Both the position numbers and the translations under genes were made by a program. From an uncultured Opitutales bacterium (GTDB lineage: Bacteria > Verrucomicrobiota > Verrucomicrobiia > Opitutales > Intestinicryptomonadaceae), in NCBI GenBank assembly GCA_944389885.1, contig CALXNZ010000001.1, forward strand, positions 124,001 to 188,000: a stretch of DNA of 64,000 nucleotides, in the 5' to 3' direction. The notes beneath the pieces were generated by a model. That model did not search any database. It was not told the DNA's origin and saw only the letters and a program-made list of their open reading frames with translations. Positions 1-9,343 of this stretch are shown here, in pieces; the stretch's first letter is position 1, and each line of letters starts with the position of its first letter.

Positions 1-19
1 TTTAAAACAAGCTTTTTGT

Positions 20-47
20 TTGCCATATACGGTCTTGATTTTATGTA
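20..47 (+). promoter_or_regulatory. Possible promoter of the murJ-hemE-hemN operon
   Basis: TTGCCA at 20-25 and TATGTA at 42-47 are separated by 16 bases and lie about 70 bases before the murJ start. Only part of each hexamer matches the sigma-70 consensus, and the gene upstream lies outside the window, so this is a weak call. Confidence 0.25.
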
Positions 48-119
48 AAGCCGGGATATTTTTCGTGACAGAATACACAAAAAGAACTATTTTTAAGGGT
101 TTAAATCGAAAATAGCAAA

Positions 120-1661
120 GTGGCAAAAGCTTTCAAAGACATAGCCAAATTATCCATGGCTACTATGGGGTCTCGCATACTCGGATTGGTACGAGATTCC
201 GCAAGCATGGCATACATAGGATTGGGAGCCGTAAGCGCGGCATATACATTCGCTTTTACTCTGCCAAATTTGTTTCGCCGACTGCTCGGAGAAGGCGCTC
301 TGACGTCTGCCATGGTTCCCATCTTCACCCAAACTCTAAACGAAGAGGGAAAAGAAGGAGCCTTCGGATTCCTCAACAAAACCCTTTCGAGGGCGGGACT
401 CATTTTTACGGCCATAGTGGTTGCCGGTATGCTGCTGGCCCTTATAACACTCCATACGGAACTATCTCAAACTGAGAGATTCGAACTCGGAGCGGCATAC
501 TCGATAATTCTCATGCCGTATATGTTTCTAATTTGCATGGCCGCGGTGTTTACTGCGGCCCTGAATGTACTCGGCTCTTTCGGCATTCCGGCGATAGGTC
601 CGGCCGCCTTAAACATAATGATAATACTCGGAACTTTCACGGGGGTGTACGTATTCGGAAACAATTCAGAACTAATAGCTTATGCGATGTGCGGGGGGTG
701 GCTTGCAGGCGGATTCCTTCAAATGGCTATTCCCGCAATATATTTGAGAAAATTCGGATGGAGATTTAAATTCGACCTAAAAGGCTCCGCCGCGCTTTCG
801 GAACTTTGGAGACTTTTTTTGCCTGCATGCGCTGGAGCGGCTGTAATACAACTCAATATATTCGCCTCAAAAATTCTCGCCCTTTTTATAAGCAACGACG
901 CCCTTCCAAGCCTTTATATATCAAGCCGCATGCTCGAGCTTCCCCTCGGAGTCTTTGCGATTGCAGTAGCCACTGTCTATTTCCCGAAACTTTCCAGCCT
1001 TTCATCATCAAAAGATACCCAGGGGTACAGGCGCGAATACAAGTTCGGGCTCATAGTCACAATGGCAATAAGCGTTCCGGCAACTTTAGGGCTTGTGACT
1101 TTGAGCCAAGACATACTTTCAACGCTATTCCAATGGGGAATTTTCGGTTCTAAAGACGTCGAAATTTGCACGCCCGTTATGGTGGCCGCAGTAATGGGAC
1201 TGCCTTTCTTCGCCCTGGCAACTTTCGCAACCCGCGGATTTCATTCCACAAAAGACACGAAAATCCCAATGAGAGCCTGCTGCTGGTCGTTCGCGGTCAA
1301 TATAATATTATCGCTGATTCTGATGTTCAAATACGGAGCCGTAGGGCTCGCTTCCGCCAACGTCGGAGCAGCCATACTGCAATCCGCATATCTCACTTTC
1401 TATCTGCGCAAAAAGTTTGGCAACTTCGGAGCTTGGGGAAGTATAGTCAAAATAACAATAGCGTCCATTCTAATGGCAATATCAATAGAGGGCGGGAAAC
1501 AGCTCACAGCTTCATACTTCGACGGCAGAGAACTCGCGGTCCTCAACTGTGCAATCTTTATACCTATCGGATGCCTATTATACCTGCTCTTCCTAAAGCT
1601 CGTTGAGTTTGAGCAGCTCGATACTCTACTAAAACCCGTATTAAAAAAATTCAGAAAATGA
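120..1661 (+). CDS. murJ: Lipid II flippase MurJ
   Basis: This is a MviN/MurJ-family integral membrane protein of the MOP exporter superfamily. The family flips lipid II across the inner membrane for peptidoglycan synthesis. The N-terminus carries the family hallmark (SRILGLVRD around residue 18) followed by repeated hydrophobic segments; 513 residues is the usual length and fits about 14 membrane helices. The start is GTG at 120; an internal ATG at 156 would remove the amphipathic first turn that MurJ proteins normally have. The upstream purine signal is poor. The stop overlaps the hemE start as ATGA, so the two genes are probably translationally coupled. Confidence 0.95.
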   Translation: MAKAFKDIAKLSMATMGSRILGLVRDSASMAYIGLGAVSAAYTFAFTLPNLFRRLLGEGALTSAMVPIFTQTLNEEGKEGAFGFLNKTLSRAGLIFTAIVVAGMLLALITLHTELSQTERFELGAAYSIILMPYMFLICMAAVFTAALNVLGSFGIPAIGPAALNIMIILGTFTGVYVFGNNSELIAYAMCGGWLAGGFLQMAIPAIYLRKFGWRFKFDLKGSAALSELWRLFLPACAGAAVIQLNIFASKILALFISNDALPSLYISSRMLELPLGVFAIAVATVYFPKLSSLSSSKDTQGYRREYKFGLIVTMAISVPATLGLVTLSQDILSTLFQWGIFGSKDVEICTPVMVAAVMGLPFFALATFATRGFHSTKDTKIPMRACCWSFAVNIILSLILMFKYGAVGLASANVGAAILQSAYLTFYLRKKFGNFGAWGSIVKITIASILMAISIEGGKQLTASYFDGRELAVLNCAIFIPIGCLLYLLFLKLVEFEQLDTLLKPVLKKFRK

Positions 1662-2692
1662 CTTCGCGACAGATTTTTTTAAACGCCTGTTCAGGACAAA
1701 ATTCCGACCGTCCGCCTTTTTGGATAATGCGCCAAGCCGGCAGATACCTCCCGGAATACCGCAAGCTGAAATCAAAATACGGATTTTTAGAAATAGTAAA
1801 AAATCCCGATTTATCCGCCGAAGCCACGCTCCAACCCATGCGCCGGTTTGGATTCGACTGCGCAATAATATTTTCCGACATACTCGTCGTTGCCGAAGCC
1901 CTCGGATTCCCTTATGAATTTAAGGACGGCGGCGGCATAATAATGCGCAGAAAAATAGGCGGCATGCGCGATATCGAAGCCATTGACACAGACTGCAACA
2001 TTGTAAGAGAAAAACTTGCATATGTCGTAAAGAGCCTTTCGATTTTGCGGCGGGAACTTCCTGATAAAGCCCTTCTCGGATTCTGCGCATCGGCATTTAC
2101 CCTCGCGGCATACATGGTGGAAGGCTGCAGTTCCACAAACTTCCCATCTTACTCAAAATTTATAAACGAATATCCGGCTGAATTCAGGTTATTGACCCAA
2201 AAACTATCAAAAGTCCTTGGCGAATATGCAAAAATGCAGGCAGAATGCGGCATAGACGGATTTCAAATATTCGACTCGCACGCCACCTTGGCCTCCTTGG
2301 GACGATATGAAGAATTGTCCGCCGTTCACATCTCTGAAATTGTATCGCAAATCCCCTCAGACATTCCCTCCATATTGTTTGCCAAAGGAATGTCGGCCCG
2401 TTTTGGCGAGCTGTTAAAATCAAACGCCAAAGTTTACTCTCTCGATTCAGAATCAAAACTTTCTGAAATATTCAACAAGTTTAGAGGGAAATTCGCCCTT
2501 CAAGGAAATCTCGACCAAAATATGCTTGCCACAGGGAACCCAGCATCGGTGAGACAAAAAACTCTCGACGTAATTGCCGACATGAATGGGACCCGCAGCC
2601 ACATTCTAAATTTGGGACACGGAATTACTCCGGACGCAAAATTGGAAAATGTGGAAGCTTTTTGCCAAACCGCAAGGGAATTTCAACCATGA
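1658..2692 (+). CDS. hemE: Uroporphyrinogen decarboxylase
   Basis: HemE decarboxylates the four acetate side chains of uroporphyrinogen III to give coproporphyrinogen III in the cytoplasmic heme pathway. The N-terminal signature RPPFWIMRQAGRYLPEYR (about residues 18-35) contains the substrate-binding arginines, and 344 residues is the normal family length. The gene overlaps murJ by four bases upstream and hemN by four bases downstream (ATGA at 2689-2692). Its product is the substrate of the next gene product, so gene order follows pathway order. Confidence 0.96.
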   Translation: MTSRQIFLNACSGQNSDRPPFWIMRQAGRYLPEYRKLKSKYGFLEIVKNPDLSAEATLQPMRRFGFDCAIIFSDILVVAEALGFPYEFKDGGGIIMRRKIGGMRDIEAIDTDCNIVREKLAYVVKSLSILRRELPDKALLGFCASAFTLAAYMVEGCSSTNFPSYSKFINEYPAEFRLLTQKLSKVLGEYAKMQAECGIDGFQIFDSHATLASLGRYEELSAVHISEIVSQIPSDIPSILFAKGMSARFGELLKSNAKVYSLDSESKLSEIFNKFRGKFALQGNLDQNMLATGNPASVRQKTLDVIADMNGTRSHILNLGHGITPDAKLENVEAFCQTAREFQP

Positions 2693-4032
2693 AAGATCTT
2701 AAAAGCCTAATAGCAAAATACGAGCGGGGAGGCCCCCGATACACATCGTATCCCACCGCGCCTTATTTCTCGCCCGAAACCGATAAGAAACGCCTCATTG
2801 AAGCCGCATTGCTGCGTTCTGAACCGCTTTCGCTCTATATACACATTCCATTTTGCAAGACGCTTTGCCTCTTTTGCGGTTGCACTTCGAGCGTTTGCCG
2901 CGAAGCCTCGGAAGTTGACGACTACCTATCGTCACTAACTGCCGAACTTGAACTATGGCGCGATGCCGGACTCACTAAAAGGATTCTTAAGCAAATACAG
3001 ATAGGCGGCGGCACTCCCAACTTTTTAACGCCTGAACAAACGCTAAGACTCGGGAAAATCATTGATAAATATTTTGTGCGCGACGCCAGCGATTGCGAAT
3101 TTTCCGCCGAATTCGACCCGCGCACTCTAACATTGGAAAAAGTAAAAGCGTGGAGGAAAATAGGCGTAAACCGCGCCTCAATAGGCGTCCAAGACACAAA
3201 TCCTCAAACTCAGAAGGCTATAAATAGAATACAGCCGCAAGAAATGAACATAGCGGCGGTTTCTTGGTTTAGGGACTCCGGAATAAAACAAGTAAACGTC
3301 GATATAATCTACGGATTGCCGTTCCAAACCCAAGAGACTTTTGCCCAAACGCTTTCAGATATCAATGGACTTTCGCCGTCCAGAATAGCGCTCTTCGGAT
3401 ACGCCCATGTACCGTGGGTGAAATCCGCCCAAAAGGCCCTCGAAAAATTTCCCATTCCGTCGGGGGAAGAGAAAGTCGAATTGTTTCTGACCGCCAAATC
3501 CGAATTTGAAAAGCTCGGATTCGAGTTCATAGGCCTTGACCACTTTGCAAAATCCGGAGACGCCCTCCTCGAAGCCCGCAAAAACGGAACCCTGCATCGA
3601 AATTTTCAGGGCTATACCACCCATGCAGAACTCGACGCGTTTTCAATCGGATTGACTTCAATATCCTCAACCAAGCTTACATACAGGCAGAATTTTAAAT
3701 CTATGCAAGATTACAAGGCTTCGATAAAATCAGGATTGCTACCCGTGGAGCGCGGCATAATTCTCGACGGCGAAGACCTTCTCAGGCGCGGGATTATCAT
3801 GGACGTGATGTGTTCCCTCAATGTGGAATTCGACCGATACGGAGTAGATTTCAAAGCCAAGTTTTCCGACGCATTCCCCGCCCTGCGGGAAATGGAGGGC
3901 GACGGCCTACTTGAATTGAGAAGCGACGGATTTTCCGTCACGCCTCTCGGCAGGCTCTTTTTGCGCAATATAGCAATGCTTTTCGACGGGAGGCTCGGCA
4001 AAGGCGCCCCGCGCTATTCAAAAACGATATAG
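2689..4032 (+). CDS. hemN: Oxygen-independent coproporphyrinogen III oxidase (radical SAM)
   Basis: HemN converts coproporphyrinogen III to protoporphyrinogen IX without oxygen, using S-adenosylmethionine and a [4Fe-4S] cluster. The cluster motif CX3CX2C is at residues 56, 60 and 63 and is followed by a further Cys at 65. The N-terminal GPRYTSYPTAPYF segment is typical of true HemN rather than HemW. I chose ATG at 2689, which overlaps the hemE stop and has an AAGGGA ribosome site about 10 bases upstream; a TTG at 2662 is less likely. The product is 447 residues. Together with hemE it suggests heme synthesis under low oxygen. Confidence 0.95.
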   Translation: MKDLKSLIAKYERGGPRYTSYPTAPYFSPETDKKRLIEAALLRSEPLSLYIHIPFCKTLCLFCGCTSSVCREASEVDDYLSSLTAELELWRDAGLTKRILKQIQIGGGTPNFLTPEQTLRLGKIIDKYFVRDASDCEFSAEFDPRTLTLEKVKAWRKIGVNRASIGVQDTNPQTQKAINRIQPQEMNIAAVSWFRDSGIKQVNVDIIYGLPFQTQETFAQTLSDINGLSPSRIALFGYAHVPWVKSAQKALEKFPIPSGEEKVELFLTAKSEFEKLGFEFIGLDHFAKSGDALLEARKNGTLHRNFQGYTTHAELDAFSIGLTSISSTKLTYRQNFKSMQDYKASIKSGLLPVERGIILDGEDLLRRGIIMDVMCSLNVEFDRYGVDFKAKFSDAFPALREMEGDGLLELRSDGFSVTPLGRLFLRNIAMLFDGRLGKGAPRYSKTI

Positions 4033-4062
4033 CCAAAATCCTAAAAAGCGTTTGCTTTGGAT

Positions 4063-4091
4063 TTGACATTTTGCCTAAAATAACAATAACC
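4063..4091 (+). promoter_or_regulatory. Possible sixA promoter
   Basis: A perfect TTGACA is at 4063-4068, but the hexamer 17 bases downstream (ATAACC) matches the -10 consensus poorly. A small imperfect hairpin (AAATCC and GGATTT arms, about 4037-4064) precedes it and lacks a U-tract. Confidence 0.25.
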
Positions 4092-4101
4092 AAGTCTTTC
4101 G

Positions 4102-4602
4102 ATGAGACTTTTTCTACTTCGCCACGCCCAAGCTCACGAAACTTTTCCGGATTTTGAACGCAAACTGACACCCTTTGGGGAATATCAAATCCGGCTTCTC
4201 TGCGACCTTATAGATTCCGGATGTTTTTGCAATTTAGCCCAAGTGTGGCACAGCCCTTACGAACGCGCAAAGCGCACTGCGGAAATCTTCTGTTCAGAAA
4301 TGAACATAAGCGCTCCCTTGCAGCAAGTTTCAAACATAACTCCTGAAGATAACCCGAGAGATGTCGCGCGCACCATTGCCTCAATATCGTCTTTTGGAGG
4401 AGACCTTTTAATAGTATCCCACAATCCTTTTTTGGAAGCTTTGGCAAACACCCTTATAAACTCGCAAACCGGCGGGCTCGTATTCAAGAAGTGCACACTT
4501 GCCGCGCTCTCCAATTTGAGCTCCCCCGATTCTATCCGGCCCTACGGTTTGTGGAGCACGGATTTTTTGATTTCCCCGTCTTTTTTATCGCGCAGCCAGT
4601 AA
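4102..4602 (+). CDS. sixA: Phosphohistidine phosphatase SixA-like protein
   Basis: This is a short histidine-phosphatase-superfamily protein (166 residues) with the catalytic RHA motif at residues 8-10 and a second catalytic His in SHNPF late in the protein. The compact size and the RHAQA start match SixA, which removes phosphate from phosphohistidine on phosphotransfer proteins. The substrate here cannot be read from the sequence. It follows hemN by 69 bases on the same strand and may be in the same transcript or have its own weak promoter. It converges on the efflux operon. Confidence 0.8.
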   Translation: MRLFLLRHAQAHETFPDFERKLTPFGEYQIRLLCDLIDSGCFCNLAQVWHSPYERAKRTAEIFCSEMNISAPLQQVSNITPEDNPRDVARTIASISSFGGDLLIVSHNPFLEALANTLINSQTGGLVFKKCTLAALSNLSSPDSIRPYGLWSTDFLISPSFLSRSQ

Positions 4603-4661
4603 GATTGCGCGGCTCTATCGAAGATTTTTAGATGCGGAAAAATCTCCTGAAAGAAGATGTT

Positions 4662-6161
4662 TTATTCTTTCGACTCAAACATCTCGGAAGCTTGGCTCAT
4701 ATCTTTTGTTTTCTCATACCAGCCAGACTCGGGCTTAAATGTCGCGCTGTCCTGCAGGCTCCACCCGCCGCCGAGAACTTTTACGAGAGTCACACAAGCC
4801 CTAAACCTGTCGGCTTTAAGCTTTAGCTGTTCTCTTTCGTTCAACAGGGCTTGCCTCTGGGCGTCACTGACTGAAAAGTAGTCAACATAACCTAAATCGT
4901 ACTGTTTGTTGGTCAAAGCCTCAACTTTTTTGGAAGCCTCTGTCACTTCGCTTCTGCGGGCGTATTCGGCCTCCAGCAAATCTATGTCTGCAAGGGCGTT
5001 TTCGACCTCTCCGATTGCGTTGAGAACCGTGGATCTGTACTGTTCGAGAGTCTGTTTATGAGCCGCCAGGGCAACCTGCTTTTGGGCGTATATGCGGTTT
5101 GCCTGAAATATTGGAATATATATTTCCGGACTTACACCCCACGAAAAGCTGCTCGCGTCCAAAAGTTTTTCTATCTTGTTGGCGGACAATCCCGTATTGG
5201 CCGAAATCGAAACCGTCGGATAGAACCCGGCCTGGGCGGCTCCTATTCTGGCATTTGCGGCATATACGGCGCGCTCGGCCGCCGCTATGTCGGGACGGCG
5301 TTCAAGCAGCTGTGAGGGCACTGCCCGCGGCATTTTGGGAAGCTTGTCCCCCAAAGGCTTTATTTTCAATTTCAGTTGCGACGGCGTCTTGCCCACAAGT
5401 ATGGCAAGCTGGTTTTCAGCGAGGGCCTGTTGGCGTTTGACAGCCGCAAGCTGGGCGGCTGCGTCGTATTCTTCCTGCAATGCGCGTTGAAGGTCGAGAT
5501 CGCTTGAGAAGTCAAACTTAACCCTGCGCTCCACGAATTGGCTCTGATCCTTACGAACCGCCAGAGTGCGCTCAAGCAATTCTATTTCTGAAGAATACTG
5601 GCAAAGTGTAAAGTAGGTTTGCGCTACATTCGCCTGAAGAATCAGCATTACATTTTGGTATGCGTCCAACTGGGCTTGCGCATTTGCTATTTCCGCTTCG
5701 AGCAGGCTGCGAACCCTTCCGAAAAGGTCGAGATCCCATGTGAGGCCGAGCCCCACCATCCATTTGTCGTAGGTCCCCTGATAGCTCCTCAGATTCTTAG
5801 AATCTCCCGTGCGCGAATACGTCGCGTTGCCCGAAGCCCACGGATATAGCTCGCTCTCGCTCATTCTCGCATTCTGGCGGGCCTGTTCGACCGCATAGAA
5901 CGCGGCGGCCAAATCCGGATTATTTTTCTTGGCCTCCTCCATGAGCCAACGCAACTGGGGATCGTTAAATACGCTCCACCAATCCCCTTTTGGCATGCCG
6001 TCCAGAGGAGTTGACTCCTTCCACAATCCGGCATCGCGCGAAAAATTCTCCTTATTCAAATCGAGATTTGCGATTTCCGAGTCGGGGGCAACATAATCCG
6101 GCCCGACCATACAGCCTGCCAAAAATAAGGGCAGCATTGTCAATCCAATAAATTTTCTCAT
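4662..6161 (-). CDS. RND efflux outer-membrane channel lipoprotein (NodT/OprM family)
   Basis: This is a TolC-like outer-membrane efflux protein that forms the exit duct of a tripartite pump. It has a lipoprotein signal ending in LAGC with the modified Cys at residue 17, then MVGPDYVAP, which is typical of NodT-family channels. The body contains two outer-membrane-efflux repeats with long helices (for example around residues 85-250 and 290-480). A perfect ribosome site, AAGGAGGT on the minus strand at 6171-6178, lies inside the last codons of the pump gene, with only five bases between the two genes. It is the last gene of the operon and the only outer-membrane channel in the window. Confidence 0.93.
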   Translation of the reverse strand: MRKFIGLTMLPLFLAGCMVGPDYVAPDSEIANLDLNKENFSRDAGLWKESTPLDGMPKGDWWSVFNDPQLRWLMEEAKKNNPDLAAAFYAVEQARQNARMSESELYPWASGNATYSRTGDSKNLRSYQGTYDKWMVGLGLTWDLDLFGRVRSLLEAEIANAQAQLDAYQNVMLILQANVAQTYFTLCQYSSEIELLERTLAVRKDQSQFVERRVKFDFSSDLDLQRALQEEYDAAAQLAAVKRQQALAENQLAILVGKTPSQLKLKIKPLGDKLPKMPRAVPSQLLERRPDIAAAERAVYAANARIGAAQAGFYPTVSISANTGLSANKIEKLLDASSFSWGVSPEIYIPIFQANRIYAQKQVALAAHKQTLEQYRSTVLNAIGEVENALADIDLLEAEYARRSEVTEASKKVEALTNKQYDLGYVDYFSVSDAQRQALLNEREQLKLKADRFRACVTLVKVLGGGWSLQDSATFKPESGWYEKTKDMSQASEMFESKE

Positions 6162-6166
6162 TTCAA

Positions 6167-9100
6167 TTAAACCTCCTTAACCGCATTTGACGCTTTAAAA
6201 TGTCGCCGAATAATATAAAAGAAAATCGGGGTAAATACCAAGCCGAAAATTGTGACCCCCAACATTCCAAAGAATACGGAAGTTCCCAAAGCCTGGCGCA
6301 TTTCCGATCCGGAGCCTTCTCCAAAGGCCAAAGGCACAACGCCGAGTATGAACGCAAAGGACGTCATCAATATGGGTCTCAACCTGTTTCTGGAAGCCAT
6401 GCTCACCGAATGTATTACGTCTTCGCCCTTCTCCTGCCGCTGCTTTGCAAACTCAACTATGAGAATTGCGTTCTTGCATGCCAAACCTATCAACACTACG
6501 AACCCTATTTGAGTCATTATGTTGTTATCCATGCCCCTAAGGTACACGCCCCCGATTGAGAACAATAGAACAAGAGGCACTACAAGTATTACCGCCAAAG
6601 GCAGGGTCCAGCTCTCGTACAAAGCCGCTAAAAGCAAGAATACGAACACCACGCACAATGTAAATATTACTATGGCAGTGTTCCCCACGCGCTTTTCCTG
6701 GAAGGCGAGGTCGGTCCACTCTATGCCCATTCCGGCGGGAAGCACTTCCTTGGCGACTTGCTCTATGACTTTCATAGCCTGCCCAGTGCTATATCCCGGA
6801 GACAAATTGCCCATCACTTCTGCGGCCGGATACAGATTGTAGCGGCTTATGCTCTCAGGCCCCACCGTGCGCCTCACGTTGGCGACAGACCCAAACGGAA
6901 CATTTACTCCGCGCACATTGGGCACTTTAAGGTTGTAAATATCGTTTATATCCGTCCTTTGAGAACCCTCAGCCTGCGCCATAACGCGGTAAACTCGGTT
7001 CAAGATATTAAAGTCATTAACGTACACGGAACCAAGATTGTACTGCAGTGTATTAAATATTGAAGAAATCGGAACGTTCAGTTTTTGGGCCCTTTCCCTA
7101 TCTATGTCGAGATAGAGTTGCGGAGAGGAAACACGGAAAGTGGTAAAAGCCATCGCTATATCGGGGTGCTCCATAGCTTTCGCCGCTATGAGGTTCGTAT
7201 ATTTATTAACGGCCTCTATGCCATGCGTAGTTCTATCCTGAACCATTGCCTTGAAGTCCCCTCCCATACCTATGCCTTTTACGGCGGGAGGCGTAAGGAC
7301 GTGTGTTGCCGCCTCAGGAACCTCCTTGGCAAAACGATACGACAACTCGGCCAGCAGTTTGTCGAGAGTTTCGCCCCTCTTTAAGCGCTCGTCCTTAGGC
7401 TTCAACTTTATGAACATGGCTCCGCTGTTGGAAGTTTTGGTAAACGAAGCCCCGTTAAGCCCCACAACAATGGATACGTCTTGTATTCCCCCAACACTTT
7501 TAGTTATGTTAAACATTTTTTTCATCAGGACATCCGTATGGGCAATAGACATGCCTTCGGGCAGCTGCGCCGCCACAAATATATATCCCGAATCCTGCTT
7601 GGGAATGAATCCCTTCGGAGTTATTTTAAATAGATGCGACGAAAATGCCAAGAGCCCCGCATACACGATTATAGCCAATATCCAAAAGCGCACGGCGCGC
7701 GCCACAAAGCGCCCGTAAACATTGGCCACAGCTTCAAAACAGTAATTGAACCCCCTAAAGAACCAACCGAACAAGAATTCCCACACTCTCGTAAAAAAGT
7801 CCTTCTTATTCGACGCGCGCAGAAAAAGCGCGCAAAGCGCCGGTGACAAAGTTAGAGACACCACACCAGACAAAATTGTCGAAACCGCAATGGTTAAGGC
7901 AAACTGCCGGTAGAATTGTCCGGATATGCCTTCAACAAACGCCGTTGGAATAAACACGCTGCTGAGAACCAACACTATGGCTATCAACGCCCCCTGCACT
8001 TGCGTCATGGCCTTTTTGGTCGCGGCTGAGGCGTCAAGGCCTTCCTTCATATTTCGCTCAACATTCTCCACCACGACAATCGCGTCGTCAACAACTATGC
8101 CGATGGCAAGCACCAATCCGAAAAGAGACAAATTATTTATGGAAAACCCGAATAGCGACATGAACGCAAATGTTCCTATTAGCGATACCGGTATTGCAAA
8201 AAGCGGTATAATAGAAGCCTTCCAATTCTGAAGAAATACCATCATTACTATAACCACCAAAACGACGGCCTCGAGAATCGTATGGTAAACCGCCGAAATA
8301 GAGCTTCTGATATACTCGGTGTTGTCCACGGTCACCTTGTAGTCCACTCCGGCCGGGAAAGTTTCGCGCATTTCCTGCAAAACTTTCAAAACTTGGTCGG
8401 TACATTCAAGGGCATTTGTGCCCGGAATCTGGTATATCGCCATACCAAGGGATTCGGAGTCGTTCATATACGAGTCATCGCTGTATGTATACGCCCCAAG
8501 CTCAATCCGAGCCACATCTTTCAGGCTTACTGTCTTTCCGTCCGGAGTATATTTTATTATTATATTTTCAAACTCCTTAACGTTCTCAAGCCTGCCTTGC
8601 GTGTTAATGAGAAGCTCGTGGGCAATCTCCTTTGAGGCAAGCGGCGGCTGATTGAGCTTTCCTGCTGCAACCTGCTTGTTTTGTTCGCGCAATGCAGCCA
8701 CGACCTGGTCGGGATCCATATTGAAATGCGACAATCTGTCGGGGTTCAGCCATATTCGCATGCTGTATTCGCGCGAGCCGAACACTGTGACATCGCTCAC
8801 TCCGTAAACGCGGGAAAGCCTGTCTATCATCTGCGTTATCGCATAATTCGACAAATACAGCTTGTCCCTGCTCTTGTCCGGAGAATATAGATTTATGACT
8901 ACAAGCATGTCCGGAGATCTTTTCTTGACGGTCACCCCTATGTTGCGAACGTCTTCAGGAAGGCGCGTTTCGGCCTTTGAAACGCGGTTTTGCACCTGTA
9001 CTTGGGCGATGTCTCCGTTTGTGCCGAGCTCAAAAGTTACGGTAATCATAACAGACCCGTCGGCATTGCAAGTGCTCGACATGTACATCATGTTCTCCAC

Positions 9101-9319
9101 ACCGTTTATTTCCTGCTCCAACGGGGCGACCACCGTATCCATAAGTATTTCAGGCGATGCGCCAGGATAATTCGTGGTGACTACTACGGCAGGCGGCACG
9201 ATGTCCGGATATTCCGTCACCGGCAATCTCATATAGCCGACAACGCCTACCAGCGTAATCAGAATGGATATGACAGCCGCAAAAATCGGCCTGTCTATAA
9301 AGAAGTGTGAAAATTTCAT
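6167..9319 (-). CDS. RND multidrug efflux pump, HAE1 family (AcrB-like)
   Basis: This 1050-residue inner-membrane pump begins MKFSHFFIDRPIFAAV, typical of HAE1 transporters. Such pumps drive drugs and other amphiphiles outward with the proton gradient. The proton-relay pair is seen in GIVVDDAIVVVENVER near residue 405, and the relay lysine in GLACKNAILIVEF near residue 935. Twelve membrane segments and two large periplasmic loops are evident. The gene sits 24 bases after the adaptor gene and five bases before the channel gene. It is clearly paralogous to the pump at 49793-52948. Confidence 0.96.
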   Translation of the reverse strand: MKFSHFFIDRPIFAAVISILITLVGVVGYMRLPVTEYPDIVPPAVVVTTNYPGASPEILMDTVVAPLEQEINGVENMMYMSSTCNADGSVMITVTFELGTNGDIAQVQVQNRVSKAETRLPEDVRNIGVTVKKRSPDMLVVINLYSPDKSRDKLYLSNYAITQMIDRLSRVYGVSDVTVFGSREYSMRIWLNPDRLSHFNMDPDQVVAALREQNKQVAAGKLNQPPLASKEIAHELLINTQGRLENVKEFENIIIKYTPDGKTVSLKDVARIELGAYTYSDDSYMNDSESLGMAIYQIPGTNALECTDQVLKVLQEMRETFPAGVDYKVTVDNTEYIRSSISAVYHTILEAVVLVVIVMMVFLQNWKASIIPLFAIPVSLIGTFAFMSLFGFSINNLSLFGLVLAIGIVVDDAIVVVENVERNMKEGLDASAATKKAMTQVQGALIAIVLVLSSVFIPTAFVEGISGQFYRQFALTIAVSTILSGVVSLTLSPALCALFLRASNKKDFFTRVWEFLFGWFFRGFNYCFEAVANVYGRFVARAVRFWILAIIVYAGLLAFSSHLFKITPKGFIPKQDSGYIFVAAQLPEGMSIAHTDVLMKKMFNITKSVGGIQDVSIVVGLNGASFTKTSNSGAMFIKLKPKDERLKRGETLDKLLAELSYRFAKEVPEAATHVLTPPAVKGIGMGGDFKAMVQDRTTHGIEAVNKYTNLIAAKAMEHPDIAMAFTTFRVSSPQLYLDIDRERAQKLNVPISSIFNTLQYNLGSVYVNDFNILNRVYRVMAQAEGSQRTDINDIYNLKVPNVRGVNVPFGSVANVRRTVGPESISRYNLYPAAEVMGNLSPGYSTGQAMKVIEQVAKEVLPAGMGIEWTDLAFQEKRVGNTAIVIFTLCVVFVFLLLAALYESWTLPLAVILVVPLVLLFSIGGVYLRGMDNNIMTQIGFVVLIGLACKNAILIVEFAKQRQEKGEDVIHSVSMASRNRLRPILMTSFAFILGVVPLAFGEGSGSEMRQALGTSVFFGMLGVTIFGLVFTPIFFYIIRRHFKASNAVKEV

Positions 9320-9343
9320 GGCTAAAACACTTTCATGGGAGTT